From Candidatus Omnitrophota bacterium (GTDB lineage Bacteria; Hinthialibacterota; Hinthialibacteria; Hinthialibacterales; JAKPRU01): 14,688 bases of DNA. The notes beneath the pieces are model-generated. The model searched no databases. It worked only from the letters and a program-made list of their open reading frames with translations, and was not told where the DNA came from. A program made the position numbers and the translations under genes. The stretch is taken from NCBI GenBank assembly GCA_029557025.1, contig JAKPRU010000156.1, forward strand, positions 1 through 14,688, given 5' to 3'. This document shows positions 1-7,738 of this stretch, in pieces. Position 1 is the stretch's first letter. Each line of letters opens with the position of its first letter.

Positions 1-2
1 CT

Positions 3-2588
3 TTAAGTCTGTGTGTTCCGGTCTCTGCCCATCCCGGCCTGGTGATTCACGCCGACAGCTACAAAGGCAGCGTGGCGGACTACCTCCGAGAAAATAAAAA
101 CCTGCACGGCGGCAGTCCGCAGGCGGCGATGACCGCTCCTGTTGCTGCGACCAACGAGGCCACAATGCACCGACCCATGGATGCCTATCAGTGGCCCAGC
201 AAGTACTATCACATTCTCGCTAATCGGACAGACTCCGATGGCGACGGGCTTCGGGAATGCCGATACGCCATCGACTTCCGGCGCTTCGCTACGGATGGCG
301 GATATTCTCAGGCTGAAATTGAGGCATTAAAGAACGAGCTTCGCGAATGTATGGAAATCTACAACCGCTCCCTGGTCTATGTCGGTCTGGAGTTCAAAGA
401 GGTCAGCGACGGCAGCCAACATATCACGGCGCTGGCGACCGATTCGGCGGATGTCCAGGGATATGTCGGGATGGGGACCTATTTCGGCGCATTCGGTGTG
501 GATGATGCGATCCTGCACTTTCGAAGCTCCTATGACCGTTTCATTCCCTCGTTAGGTCTGCTGGAAAACAACGCACCCCTTGCCGCTTATCGGTATCCGC
601 CGGGGAATCCTTTTGTCTGTGTCTTTCCGATTGATGTGTTAGCCTTTCAGCGAGGCGGGCGGACTCTATACGGCTCTCCGTTCAGCAAGACCGTGCTGCA
701 TGAGGTGGGCCACCTGGTCGGTCTGATGCACCCGTTCGATGCGCTGACAAACAACGAAGAGAGGGCCACAGACAGTTACCTTGTCGATTGGCTGGCCTGG
801 CCGGAAGTCGGGAACCCGCCACCGGACGCCATCGCCTGGACAGTCAACGGGGAAGGGCAATTCAGCTCCGGCTGGAGCAGAGGACTGAACAATACGTTTA
901 TGACCTACGATGCGCCCTCCAACCATGTCTACGGGGACCTGCCGCCCAATGTGAAAGCCTACCTGGCCCACTATTATGGCGTGTTCAACCTCAATGGGGC
1001 ACAACAGCTGCTCGATACGGCCATCCGGGAATACCGGGAAAAATCTCCCCTTGCACAGGAAATCCTCACACAGGAAGCGGAACCGAACAACTCGTTCATC
1101 GAACCGTTCATCATGGAAATCGCCAAACCGGTCCTGGGAGCGCTTTCCTCCTACACCACGTACCGTGAAGAGAACTATCAGGATACCGAGGATTGGTATG
1201 CCTTCTACGTGGCGGAGTCCGATCTGGGTCGACAGATTGAGGTCCGGGTGTCCATCGGCTCCACCTTTTACGGAAGTTTCTGGTCGATCAGCAATACAGG
1301 AGTATACTACAATGGGGATGTAATGATCCAACTGTACGATTCGTCAGGACAGTACAGGGAGAGCGATGTTTCGGAGTTCCCTTCCATCACGTTCACACCC
1401 ACGGAAGCAGGCCGGCACCGGATCGGAGTTGTGCATCCGACGGACGACGGATTCCAGGTCTCCAAAGATTATGTATTGAATGTCCGGTTCACCGACGGGC
1501 TGCCGTCCAGTCTGCCGACTTTCACACCGACACCGAAACCAACCTTGCCCCCCCGCAACACCAATCCGACCCCAATCGCCGTGAAATACAATCTCGATGG
1601 CGCAGTAACCGAGGTGTCCCTTGTGGATGCCTCAAACGACAGCCTCGAAGTGACGAATCCCGCACCCGGACAGGGAATCCGTTTCAAAGGTGTTATCAAG
1701 AATGTCGGCTATGAGGTGATTCCGGATTACAGCTGGGAATGCTATGTCGATGGAAACCTGTACAGCCGGTCATACAACAACGGACCGATTGAACTGAATA
1801 CCTGGTGGACCTGGAAAACCGGCGGGAGATGGAGCGCCAGTACACCCGGCTTCCACACGGTCGAATGGCGTCTCTCGATCTCCGGCGACGAAAATCCAAG
1901 TAATGACACAAAAAGTCTGACCTTTGCAGTGGGAAATGTCGCTTTACCCACCTCCACACCAACCCGAACACCAACCCGAACTCCGACCGCAACACCAACC
2001 CCGACCTTCACTCCGACACGACCGTCATCCCCAACTGCTACGTCCACACCGGGCAGCGAGCCGCAGCCCATCGCGGTTTCGGAGTTTCATCTTCCCACCC
2101 TGGCGGAGAACGGATGGGCAGAAATACCGGGCGGATTCAGTAGCGCAACTCCGGGAAGTACCGCTGTTGTGAGTTTTACCGCCGGTCAATTCACCTCTTC
2201 GCAAGACAACCGGGGATTGGCAATCACCGTTGATCCGGGCGAGGTGACGTTCCTCCTCACCCAGACCGCGATCCCAACAAGCGGGTGTCACGCCCTGGTG
2301 CGCGCAAAAATACGCAGTAGCGGACCGTCCGCACAGGTGTTTATCGGAGCCTTGAAAGGCGATTTGTTCACCGGCCGGGATCTGGATTTCTCACTCGGCT
2401 ACAGCAACTTCATCACCACAACGGCTTATATCAATCAGGAGGATGATATCCTGGTCCTGTTCAAACCCGATTCGGGAGAATTGGTCAGTCCGTTCATCCA
2501 GGTTGCAGGTGGCATGGCGCAGAGCACCGTGTGGATCGACCGGCTTGAGGTGTTTCTGCTGGCGCCGGGCAGCCCCTTCCCCGGCTGA
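3..2588 (+). CDS. Secreted modular metzincin-type zinc metalloprotease, 5'-truncated by window edge
   Basis: Probable extracellular zinc endopeptidase. The frame is open from base 3 and reads LSLCVPVSA-HPG before the GTG at 42, which looks like the end of a signal peptide. The true start is therefore upstream of the window and the GTG is not the start. Numbering residues from that GTG: a calcium-loop-like DSDGDG at 64-69; the metzincin zinc motif HEVGHLVGLMH at 220-230 (His220, His224, His230 as ligands, Glu221 as general base); a Met-turn candidate at Met287 (FMTYD); a PPC-like beta-domain about 346-485 beginning AEPNNS with a DTEDWYAF core; a Thr/Pro linker about 487-513; a CARDB-like domain about 520-630 (KNVGYEVIPDY, later GDENPSND); a second TPT linker about 636-675; and a C-terminal beta-sandwich-like region ending in VWIDRLEVFLL. 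The motif and Met-turn make metzincin secure; the subfamily (pappalysin-like or other) is not. The substrate is unknown. No sorting tag such as PEP-CTERM is seen. Confidence 0.87.
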   Translation, partial: LSLCVPVSAHPGLVIHADSYKGSVADYLRENKNLHGGSPQAAMTAPVAATNEATMHRPMDAYQWPSKYYHILANRTDSDGDGLRECRYAIDFRRFATDGGYSQAEIEALKNELRECMEIYNRSLVYVGLEFKEVSDGSQHITALATDSADVQGYVGMGTYFGAFGVDDAILHFRSSYDRFIPSLGLLENNAPLAAYRYPPGNPFVCVFPIDVLAFQRGGRTLYGSPFSKTVLHEVGHLVGLMHPFDALTNNEERATDSYLVDWLAWPEVGNPPPDAIAWTVNGEGQFSSGWSRGLNNTFMTYDAPSNHVYGDLPPNVKAYLAHYYGVFNLNGAQQLLDTAIREYREKSPLAQEILTQEAEPNNSFIEPFIMEIAKPVLGALSSYTTYREENYQDTEDWYAFYVAESDLGRQIEVRVSIGSTFYGSFWSISNTGVYYNGDVMIQLYDSSGQYRESDVSEFPSITFTPTEAGRHRIGVVHPTDDGFQVSKDYVLNVRFTDGLPSSLPTFTPTPKPTLPPRNTNPTPIAVKYNLDGAVTEVSLVDASNDSLEVTNPAPGQGIRFKGVIKNVGYEVIPDYSWECYVDGNLYSRSYNNGPIELNTWWTWKTGGRWSASTPGFHTVEWRLSISGDENPSNDTKSLTFAVGNVALPTSTPTRTPTRTPTATPTPTFTPTRPSSPTATSTPGSEPQPIAVSEFHLPTLAENGWAEIPGGFSSATPGSTAVVSFTAGQFTSSQDNRGLAITVDPGEVTFLLTQTAIPTSGCHALVRAKIRSSGPSAQVFIGALKGDLFTGRDLDFSLGYSNFITTTAYINQEDDILVLFKPDSGELVSPFIQVAGGMAQSTVWIDRLEVFLLAPGSPFPG
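1956..2030 (+). repeat. 12-base periodic repeat encoding a Thr/Pro linker
   Basis: ACACCAACCCGA occurs twice head to tail (1956-1967 and 1968-1979) and then decays into related 12-base units until about 2030. In frame it encodes TPTR/TPTA/TPTP-type units, forming the second interdomain linker of the protease. The pattern fits expansion by slippage within coding DNA. Such Thr/Pro linkers are usually extended, flexible and often O-glycosylated in secreted proteins (family knowledge). Confidence 0.8.
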
Positions 2589-2654
2589 GACTCGGACCTT
2601 GGAGTGCAGCCCTGGATTCCGGCATGAGGCAGCGTGATAGGGGAGAAGGGCGGA

Positions 2655-2699
2655 AAAAACATTATCAGGCGACCCCCGGCAAGATGACGGGGGTGCCTG
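2655..2699 (-). terminator. Probable Rho-independent terminator for higBA
   Basis: CAGGC (2666-2670) plus ACCCCCG (2672-2678) pairs with CGGGGGT (2688-2694) plus GCCTG (2695-2699), giving a 12-pair stem with one bulged base (2671) and a 9-base loop. Read on the minus strand, the stem is followed by ATAATG and then six T (A-run at 2655-2660). There is no T-run on the plus-strand side, so it serves the minus-strand toxin-antitoxin operon, whose last codon is at 2726. The six-base gap between stem and T-run makes it less than ideal. Confidence 0.55.
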
Positions 2700-2725
2700 C
2701 CCGGGACCCAATAGGTCGGTTGTTG

Positions 2726-3028
2726 TCATAGAGGCGTGAAAACCCGAACCTCTTGATTCAACCGGTCTCCGATCCGTTCCTCTTCTCGCGCAAGGTCGAA
2801 GTGTGTCTGAAGATTCAGCCAGAACTGGGGGGAGACACTAAAATAACGCCCCAGACGCAAGGCGGTGTCCGCCGTAATACCCCGCTCCCCGTGTACAATT
2901 TCATTCATTCGCCGAGGAGAAACACAGATGTCCTTCGCTAATCGGTATTGAGAAATGTTCATAGGCTTCAGAAATTCTTCCAGGAGGACCTCGCCCGGAT
3001 GAATGGGGGATATTTTCTTCTTTTTCAT
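2726..3028 (-). CDS. higA: HigA-family antitoxin (XRE helix-turn-helix)
   Basis: Antitoxin that binds and neutralises the HigB RNase and represses its own operon by DNA binding. The 100-residue protein opens MKKKKISPIHPGEVLLEEF, the characteristic HigA/VapI N-terminus (HPGE.L.EEFL). An XRE-type helix-turn-helix follows (NISQYRLAKDICVSPRRMNEIVHGERG), then the typical TADTALRLGRYF and SPQFWLNLQ segment. The frame stays open further upstream to 3148, but the Met at 3028 is preferred: it gives the family length, and a good AGGAG Shine-Dalgarno sits about 8 bases upstream and overlaps the TAG stop of higB. The two genes are separated by 10 bases, so translation is probably coupled. Toxin-before-antitoxin order is usual for hig loci. 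The likely operator is the inverted repeat at 3331-3345. Everything looks intact. Confidence 0.93.
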   Translation of the reverse strand: MKKKKISPIHPGEVLLEEFLKPMNISQYRLAKDICVSPRRMNEIVHGERGITADTALRLGRYFSVSPQFWLNLQTHFDLAREEERIGDRLNQEVRVFTPL

Positions 3029-3038
3029 AGTCGGTCTC

Positions 3039-3320
3039 CTAGTGGTAGTCCACGATTTCGACATCGTAAGCATTCCCGTCACACCAACGGAAACATATAC
3101 ACCACCGGTCATTGATCCGAATGCTATATTCTCCCGACCGATTCCCACTCAGCGTTTCCAGTCGGTTCCCGGGTGGAGTGCGAAGTGCATTGAAATCCGG
3201 TGCGGCATCAATCATCCACAGCTTGCGCATGGCCACTCGCTGGATATCACGGGGAAGTTTTCGAGAGTACTCCTGTCGAAACAGCTTCTCCGTTTCGCTG
3301 CACCGAAAGGACTTTATCAT
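3039..3320 (-). CDS. higB: HigB-family toxin (RelE superfamily mRNA interferase)
   Basis: Predicted ribosome-dependent mRNase of the HigB/RelE fold that cleaves translated mRNA when not bound by HigA. The 93-residue protein starts MIKSFRCSETEKLF and contains RKLWMIDAAPDFNALRTPPGNRLETL and the strongly conserved GEYSIRINDRWCICFRW, ending NAYDVEIVDYH. This is the standard HigB ('killer protein') pattern at full length. Basic and aromatic residues typical of the active surface (Arg, Trp, C-terminal Tyr/His) are present, so the toxin appears functional. The start is fixed by family alignment. No Shine-Dalgarno is visible, and the predicted promoter would start transcription at the ATG itself (see the promoter entry). 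It is followed after 10 bases by higA. Confidence 0.93.
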   Translation of the reverse strand: MIKSFRCSETEKLFRQEYSRKLPRDIQRVAMRKLWMIDAAPDFNALRTPPGNRLETLSGNRSGEYSIRINDRWCICFRWCDGNAYDVEIVDYH

Positions 3321-3326
3321 GATACG

Positions 3327-3355
3327 ATCATAACGTCATGCGTTAATAAATTCAA
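3327..3355 (-). promoter_or_regulatory. Promoter of higBA
   Basis: On the minus strand TTGAAT (-35, 3350-3355) and TATGAT (-10, 3327-3332) are separated by exactly 17 bases, a near-consensus sigma-70 promoter. The expected transcription start, about 7 bases beyond the -10, falls at 3320, the A of the higB ATG. The mRNA would then be leaderless or nearly so. The HigA operator candidate lies between and over the promoter boxes. Confidence 0.7.
3331..3345. promoter_or_regulatory. Inverted-repeat operator candidate for HigA
   Basis: TAACG (3331-3335), spacer TCATG, CGTTA (3341-3345): perfect 5-base arms within the higBA promoter spacer and touching the -10 box. HigA antitoxins bind short palindromes in their own promoters (family knowledge), so autorepression by blocking RNA polymerase is the natural reading. 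Binding itself is inferred. Confidence 0.6.
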
Positions 3356-3649
3356 GAAACAATTTGCTGCGACGTGACCCTGTTCATCCACACGTTCCCC
3401 CGCCGCATTCTGCCTTGGTATCTTACATTTATCTCATTGGCCTTTTGTGCAGAAGCACTTCCGCGTACTACCCTTACTACTACCCTCACTTCGGGGGTAG
3501 TACCCTTACCCCCCAAAACCGCCGGCGGGATTTCTTTCCCGTTCAAACGATACATTCTTCACCCCCCGCCGGCCAATCACAACCGCTGTTCCCCTCCCGC
3601 TTTGCTGTTTGATCGGCCAAGCCCACCGTACGCGCCCCGTCGTGTCCGC
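3356..3649. other. Gene-free spacer with repeats and hairpins
   Basis: No open frame here has a plausible start, Shine-Dalgarno or recognisable protein. The stretch is C-rich on the plus strand and holds a 12-base repeat family with a hairpin (3466-3509). It also holds a 9-base inverted repeat GCCGGCGGG/CCCGCCGGC (3521-3529 and 3565-3573, 35 bases apart). No tRNA or known riboswitch pattern was recognised. It lies between the higBA promoter and the smc terminator. Confidence 0.55.
3466..3509. repeat. Three-copy 12-base repeat with overlapping hairpin
   Basis: TACTACCCTTAC (3466-3477), TACTACCCTCAC (3478-3489) and TAGTACCCTTAC (3498-3509) are direct copies differing by one base from the first. 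The segment GGGTAGTA (3495-3502) is also the exact complement of TACTACCC at 3478-3485 (and at 3466-3473). This gives an 8-base-pair hairpin with a 9-base loop and an alternative longer-range pairing. No T-run follows on either strand, so it is not an ordinary terminator. Confidence 0.65.
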
Positions 3650-3681
3650 AAAAAAATAGCCGGCCTAGAGGTTAGACCGGC
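3650..3681 (-). terminator. Rho-independent terminator of smc
   Basis: On the minus strand GCCGG-CTA pairs with TAG-CCGGC around a 5-base loop with one internal mismatch (3659-3681). It is followed by TA and a run of seven T (A-run at 3650-3656). It lies 109 bases beyond the smc stop codon and has the canonical GC-stem plus T-run layout. Confidence 0.8.
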
Positions 3682-3706
3682 ACAGTACTGCAAGCGGGAG
3701 GCGACT

Positions 3707-3738
3707 CAGAGCGAGTGGCCGCCAAGCGGCCACCTCTG
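3707..3738. repeat. Strong hairpin downstream of smc
   Basis: GTGGCCGC (3715-3722) and GCGGCCAC (3726-3733) form a perfect 8-base-pair stem with a CAA loop. It is extended by CAGAG (3707-3711) with CTCTG (3734-3738) across a 3-base bulge. Only the plus-strand side has a few T nearby (CTTTTG at 3741-3746). For smc transcripts it would act as a 3'-end stabilising stem before the main terminator, or as a second pause site. Confidence 0.6.
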
Positions 3739-3789
3739 ATCTTTTGATATCCGGCTCATCGGCCCGGGCGAATACCCCGACCGCGAATT

Positions 3790-6700
3790 TCAAACCTCCT
3801 TGAGATCCATTGAATGCTCCGGTGAATGCTCCAGCCATTCACCGGCCTCATCGGTTTGTTCCAACTTCTCTACCGTTTCGGATCGAGGCTCCTCTTCGGA
3901 TTTCGGAGGCAGCGCAGAATCCAATATCTCCGGTTCCAGGATAGATCGCCCCCGTTCAACCGAGGCCTGCCCGGAGGAGGTCTGCTCTTCAGACTCCGGC
4001 TGCTCCCCGGCGCTTTCGATCGCGTATGTCCCTTCGGGTTTCTCCCTGTCGAAACGCATCGAGATCAGCGATGAAACGCCTTCCTCCGCCATGGTGACAC
4101 CATAAATGGTATTCGCAATGGACATGGTACGCTTATTGTGTGTCACAATGATGAACTGCGATTGATCCGTAAACGACTCCAGCATGGAAGTGAATCTCCC
4201 GACATTCGCATCGTCCAGCGCCGCATCAATCTCGTCGAGAAAACAGAACGGGCTGGGCTTAATCTGGTAAATGGCAAACAGAAGGGCAATGGCCACCAGC
4301 GTTTTCTCCCCACCGGAAAGAAGACTGATGGACTGAAGTTTCTTGCCGGGCGGCTGAATTTCGATTTCTATTCCGGCATCAATGGGGTCGCCTTCCAGCA
4401 GCCGCAACTCCGCGCGGCCCCCTCCGAACATCTTTCGAAACATGTTGTGGAAATTCACACGGACCTGTTCCAGCGTGGTCAGGAATTTCTCTACGGCTGT
4501 GCTGTGAAGTTCGCGAGTCGTCTGTACGAGGGTATTCCGCGCTTTCTCGAGATCATCCCGCTGAGCCGTGAGGAATTCATACCTTTCCCGAACCTCCTGG
4601 TATTCTTCGATGGCCAATTCGTTGACCACACCGATGCGCTCAAGGCGACGGCGCAGCGTGGCAAGCAATTCCTCAATCTCCTCGTCGGACCGCGTGTCCT
4701 CATCGGAAAGATCCTGCGGAATCTCCCCGTCGAACATTTCGCGCATCCGGCGCTCCCAGTATTCTTTCTCCACCGTTCCGCGCACCCGCTGCTGCTCCAA
4801 CTGGTTACGCTCCTCATCCATCGCTTGGATACTTTCGAGGAAAGCCTTCTCCTCGGTTTCCAGGGCATGAATCTGTTCCCGCACGGAGGCGGCTCCCGAA
4901 TCACTCTCCTGGATCTGCGTCCAGAGACTGTCGCGTTCCGACCGCAGAGCCCGAACCTGTTCATCGAGTGTGGCGATTTCTCCCTCGGCATCCTTTTCGC
5001 GAAGTTGCTGGAGAGAACTGAATTCCTCTTTTTCTTCAATGCTTCGCACCATCTCCGCGACATGTCGAGAGATGGTTTCACGTTGTTCGGTCCAGCGTTC
5101 CTGATCTTTCTGTCGTTCGAGAATTCTCATTCGGAGTTCGGCCAGACGTTCCTGGATGCGATTCCGTGCTTGTTCCGATTCGGCGACCCGGGCATCCCAG
5201 GAATCCATCTCTTCCAGCAGAAGGCTTTCCTGCTCTTTGAGTTCGGCCAGGATGCGCTGCCGGTCTTCCTCGGCTTCCTTGCCTTCCAGAATCGCCTTTT
5301 CAATGCGGGTCTGTTCTTCTTTTGTGGCGGCCAGGCTCTTCTGAATGCGGGCGATCAGTTCATCCGTCCGCCGAAGATCTTCTTTTGTGTGGCGAAGATT
5401 CGCCTCCGTTGCCAGCGTCTGTTCGCTGATCTCGTTCCGCTCGCCCCGGATTCGATTCACGGATTCGCGCAGTTCGGCAATCTGACGGGTCAGGTCTTCC
5501 CGACGCCGGGCCAGTTGTTCGGCCTCGGCCCGCAATCCTTCGATTTCATTGATCCGTGAAAGAAGACTCGTCTCTTCCACCGAACCGCCGATAATCACTC
5601 CCCGCCCATCCAGCAGCTCGCCTTGCGGAGTGACGATCCGCCAGCCTGCCGGTAAATTCGACCAGATTTGCAATCCCTCTTCCAGGCTCTCCGCGATTAA
5701 TGTGTTTGAAAGCAGGGACTCGACAACCTCGGTGGTTTCTTCATCTGCGTGGACCAGCGTGTGGGCGCGACGTAATCCGCGCAACGGTTCGGGAACCTCT
5801 CCGATGAAAGTCTTCGGGTTCCCGTTTGCCATAAAGGCGACCCGACCTTTTCGCTTTTCGCGAAGACGTTCGATTGCGCGTTCCACAGTGCGGAGATCGG
5901 ATGTGAGAATTGCCTCCAGCGCCTTATCCAGCGCGCTTTCAATGGCGCGCTCAAATCCCTTCTCGACAACAATTCGTTCCGCGATGGTGTGGGATAATCC
6001 CTCCACACGTTTATTGTCTTCACGCAGCAGGAATCGGACACCCGGCGCGAATCCCTCCAGGTTATTCTGCAAACGAACCAGAGATTCCAGCCGCGAATTC
6101 TTCTGTTGCCAAGCTGTCTCGGTTTCGTGGAGCGCCTTACCGGTCAGGTCACGCTTCTCCGAGGTCTCCTGAAGAAGCGAATTGACTTGCTCCAGGCGCG
6201 CGGCAAGCACGGCGATCTGCCGGGTCAGGTCGGCAGCCGATCCTTCGAGTTCACCCCGGCGGGCCAGGTGAGTGCGGAGATCGGATTCGCTCTGACGCTC
6301 TTGAGCAGCCAGGTTCTCCAGGCGGGATGTGTAAAACTCGTAATCGCGCTGCCATTCACGCGACAGATTACGATAATCCGTCATGGTCCGCTGAACTTCA
6401 TTCAACCGGACTTTCCGCTGTCCCCCTTCGGCAGCGATTCGTCGGCACTCCTCACGGGCCAGATCCGCCTCTTTTTCCGCCCAACTCACCTCTTCTTCAA
6501 TGCCGATCAGATCCTTGGAGATAGTCTTCAGATTCTCATCTGCAAGCCTGATCCGCTCTTCCTCCTGGGCAATCCGTTCCCGGTCCGCCTGCACCTCCGC
6601 GCGGAACCGCTCGGCAAGTTGCCGATGCTCGGTGATTCGGTTGCGCAGCGCCTCGATCTGCTTCTCGGTCTGCTCCAGCCGGTTGTTCAGCTGGAGGTAG

Positions 6701-7566
6701 GTATCGCGAAACTCGCGGGTACGGTGGTCGAACTGCTGCGCGGCTTTCATCAGTTCCGCTTTTCGACTGCGTAAATCTGCGATGTTCGCTCCGGATTGTT
6801 GAATTTTTGCAGTGAGTTCCTCAATCTGCCCGGTGAGCGTATCGAGGTCCGTCAACAGCTTTCGCCCACGCCGCCGCTCGGCTACCGATTCGATCAGTTT
6901 CAGCTCGCGGCGGTATTGCTGGACCCGTTCCGCCTGCGTGGCCTGACGCTTGAGGGAACGCATCTGGCGATCCAGTTCGGAGATAATATTATTGACAACA
7001 ACCAGGTCATTCTCGGTCCGTTCGAGTTTTCGAAGCGCCTCTGCCTGGCGATGAAGATACCGGGACACCCCGGCGGCTTCCTCGATGATCTCACGCCGCT
7101 CTGTCGGTTTGGCGTTGATAATCATATCCACACGGCCCTGCTCGATCAGCGAGTATGTGCTGGTCCGCATACCGCTGTCCAGAAACAGGTCCGTGATGTC
7201 TTTCAGACGGCAGGGCGTACCGTTGAGCAGGTATTCGCTTTCGCCGTCGCGGAACAATTTGCGGGTAATGGCCACTTCTTCGTAAGAAACCGGCAGAAGT
7301 CGGTCACTGTTATCGAAAACGAGGGTTACCTGGGCAAGGCCGAGCGGGGAGCGGTTGGAGGTCCCGTTGAAAATCAGGTCCGCCATCTTTGTGCCGCGAA
7401 GTTTTCTCGGATTCTGCTCCCCAAGCACCCACCGCACCGCATCTGAAATGTTGGATTTCCCGCAGCCGTTGGGACCGACAACGACAGTCACACCGGAATC
7501 GAACTCCACCTCGGTCTTGTCGGCGAAGGACTTAAAACCACTGAGAGTCAATTTTCGAAGATACAT
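3790..7566 (-). CDS. smc: Chromosome segregation/condensation protein SMC
   Basis: ATP-driven, ring-forming DNA-binding protein that compacts and segregates the chromosome, normally with ScpA and ScpB (neither is in this window). In the 1258-residue protein the N-terminal head begins MYLRKLTLSGFKSFADKTEV, with Walker A GPNGCGKS at 31-38. A long charged coiled coil follows, then a hinge about 500-670 (from GFAPGVRFLL through GVIIGGS), then the returning coiled coil. The C-terminal head has the signature LSGGE near 1082 and Walker B FCFLDEID near 1108-1115. The upstream in-frame TGA close to the ATG and a GAGG Shine-Dalgarno fix the start. Residues from about 1170 form an extra Glu/Ser-rich, low-complexity acidic tail of roughly 85-90 residues not usual in bacterial SMC. 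The gene appears monocistronic, with its own promoter (7638-7666) and terminator (3650-3681). Confidence 0.96.
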   Translation of the reverse strand: MYLRKLTLSGFKSFADKTEVEFDSGVTVVVGPNGCGKSNISDAVRWVLGEQNPRKLRGTKMADLIFNGTSNRSPLGLAQVTLVFDNSDRLLPVSYEEVAITRKLFRDGESEYLLNGTPCRLKDITDLFLDSGMRTSTYSLIEQGRVDMIINAKPTERREIIEEAAGVSRYLHRQAEALRKLERTENDLVVVNNIISELDRQMRSLKRQATQAERVQQYRRELKLIESVAERRRGRKLLTDLDTLTGQIEELTAKIQQSGANIADLRSRKAELMKAAQQFDHRTREFRDTYLQLNNRLEQTEKQIEALRNRITEHRQLAERFRAEVQADRERIAQEEERIRLADENLKTISKDLIGIEEEVSWAEKEADLAREECRRIAAEGGQRKVRLNEVQRTMTDYRNLSREWQRDYEFYTSRLENLAAQERQSESDLRTHLARRGELEGSAADLTRQIAVLAARLEQVNSLLQETSEKRDLTGKALHETETAWQQKNSRLESLVRLQNNLEGFAPGVRFLLREDNKRVEGLSHTIAERIVVEKGFERAIESALDKALEAILTSDLRTVERAIERLREKRKGRVAFMANGNPKTFIGEVPEPLRGLRRAHTLVHADEETTEVVESLLSNTLIAESLEEGLQIWSNLPAGWRIVTPQGELLDGRGVIIGGSVEETSLLSRINEIEGLRAEAEQLARRREDLTRQIAELRESVNRIRGERNEISEQTLATEANLRHTKEDLRRTDELIARIQKSLAATKEEQTRIEKAILEGKEAEEDRQRILAELKEQESLLLEEMDSWDARVAESEQARNRIQERLAELRMRILERQKDQERWTEQRETISRHVAEMVRSIEEKEEFSSLQQLREKDAEGEIATLDEQVRALRSERDSLWTQIQESDSGAASVREQIHALETEEKAFLESIQAMDEERNQLEQQRVRGTVEKEYWERRMREMFDGEIPQDLSDEDTRSDEEIEELLATLRRRLERIGVVNELAIEEYQEVRERYEFLTAQRDDLEKARNTLVQTTRELHSTAVEKFLTTLEQVRVNFHNMFRKMFGGGRAELRLLEGDPIDAGIEIEIQPPGKKLQSISLLSGGEKTLVAIALLFAIYQIKPSPFCFLDEIDAALDDANVGRFTSMLESFTDQSQFIIVTHNKRTMSIANTIYGVTMAEEGVSSLISMRFDREKPEGTYAIESAGEQPESEEQTSSGQASVERGRSILEPEILDSALPPKSEEEPRSETVEKLEQTDEAGEWLEHSPEHSMDLKEV

Positions 7567-7637
7567 ATCGCCTCACTACCCATGCGCAGTACGTCAAAAG
7601 GTCAGAACATCCGCAAATGGTTCTATCTTGAGTCTTA

Positions 7638-7666
7638 AGTATAGAATAGGGAAATCAGCTCGTCAA
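7638..7666 (-). promoter_or_regulatory. Promoter of smc
   Basis: On the minus strand TTGACG (7661-7666) and TATACT (7638-7643) are separated by exactly 17 bases, both boxes close to sigma-70 consensus. The start of transcription would fall near 7631, giving an untranslated leader of about 65 bases before the smc ATG at 7566. Confidence 0.72.
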
Positions 7667-7738
7667 GACAGAAAACACTATAGGTCGTGTTTTTTTTGAT
7701 GTTAAACGACTATATATTGGGTTGTGGATAGATTCAAG

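Noticed and set aside
666..1331. Minus-strand 221-codon frame opposite the metalloprotease
   Set aside because: Covers the zinc-binding site and PPC domain in antisense; the plus-strand protein has clear family motifs and this one has none.
1742..2071. Minus-strand frame with a Gly-Val repeat protein
   Set aside because: The repeat is the complement of the Thr/Pro linker codons of the protease, so it is an antisense artefact.
3029..3148. Longer HigA start giving 140 residues
   Set aside because: Would overlap the end of higB in another frame, adds a non-family N-terminus, and ignores the well-placed AGGAG before the Met at 3028.
3003..3377. Plus-strand 124-codon frame across higBA
   Set aside because: Antisense to both higB and higA, which are strongly recognisable.
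3466..3509. CRISPR array
   Set aside because: Copies are only 12 bases, adjacent and with no unique spacers; no cas gene in the window.
3374..3739. Plus-strand 121-codon frame in the spacer before smc
   Set aside because: No Shine-Dalgarno, Pro/Arg-rich low-complexity product, runs through the smc terminator and a hairpin.
4138..5559. Plus-strand 473-codon open frame opposite smc
   Set aside because: Lies entirely antisense to the conserved SMC coding sequence, has no recognisable domain or Shine-Dalgarno, and its composition is a mirror of the coiled-coil codons.
6106..7446. Two further plus-strand frames of more than 200 codons opposite smc
   Set aside because: Antisense shadows of the smc N-terminal half; no family resemblance.
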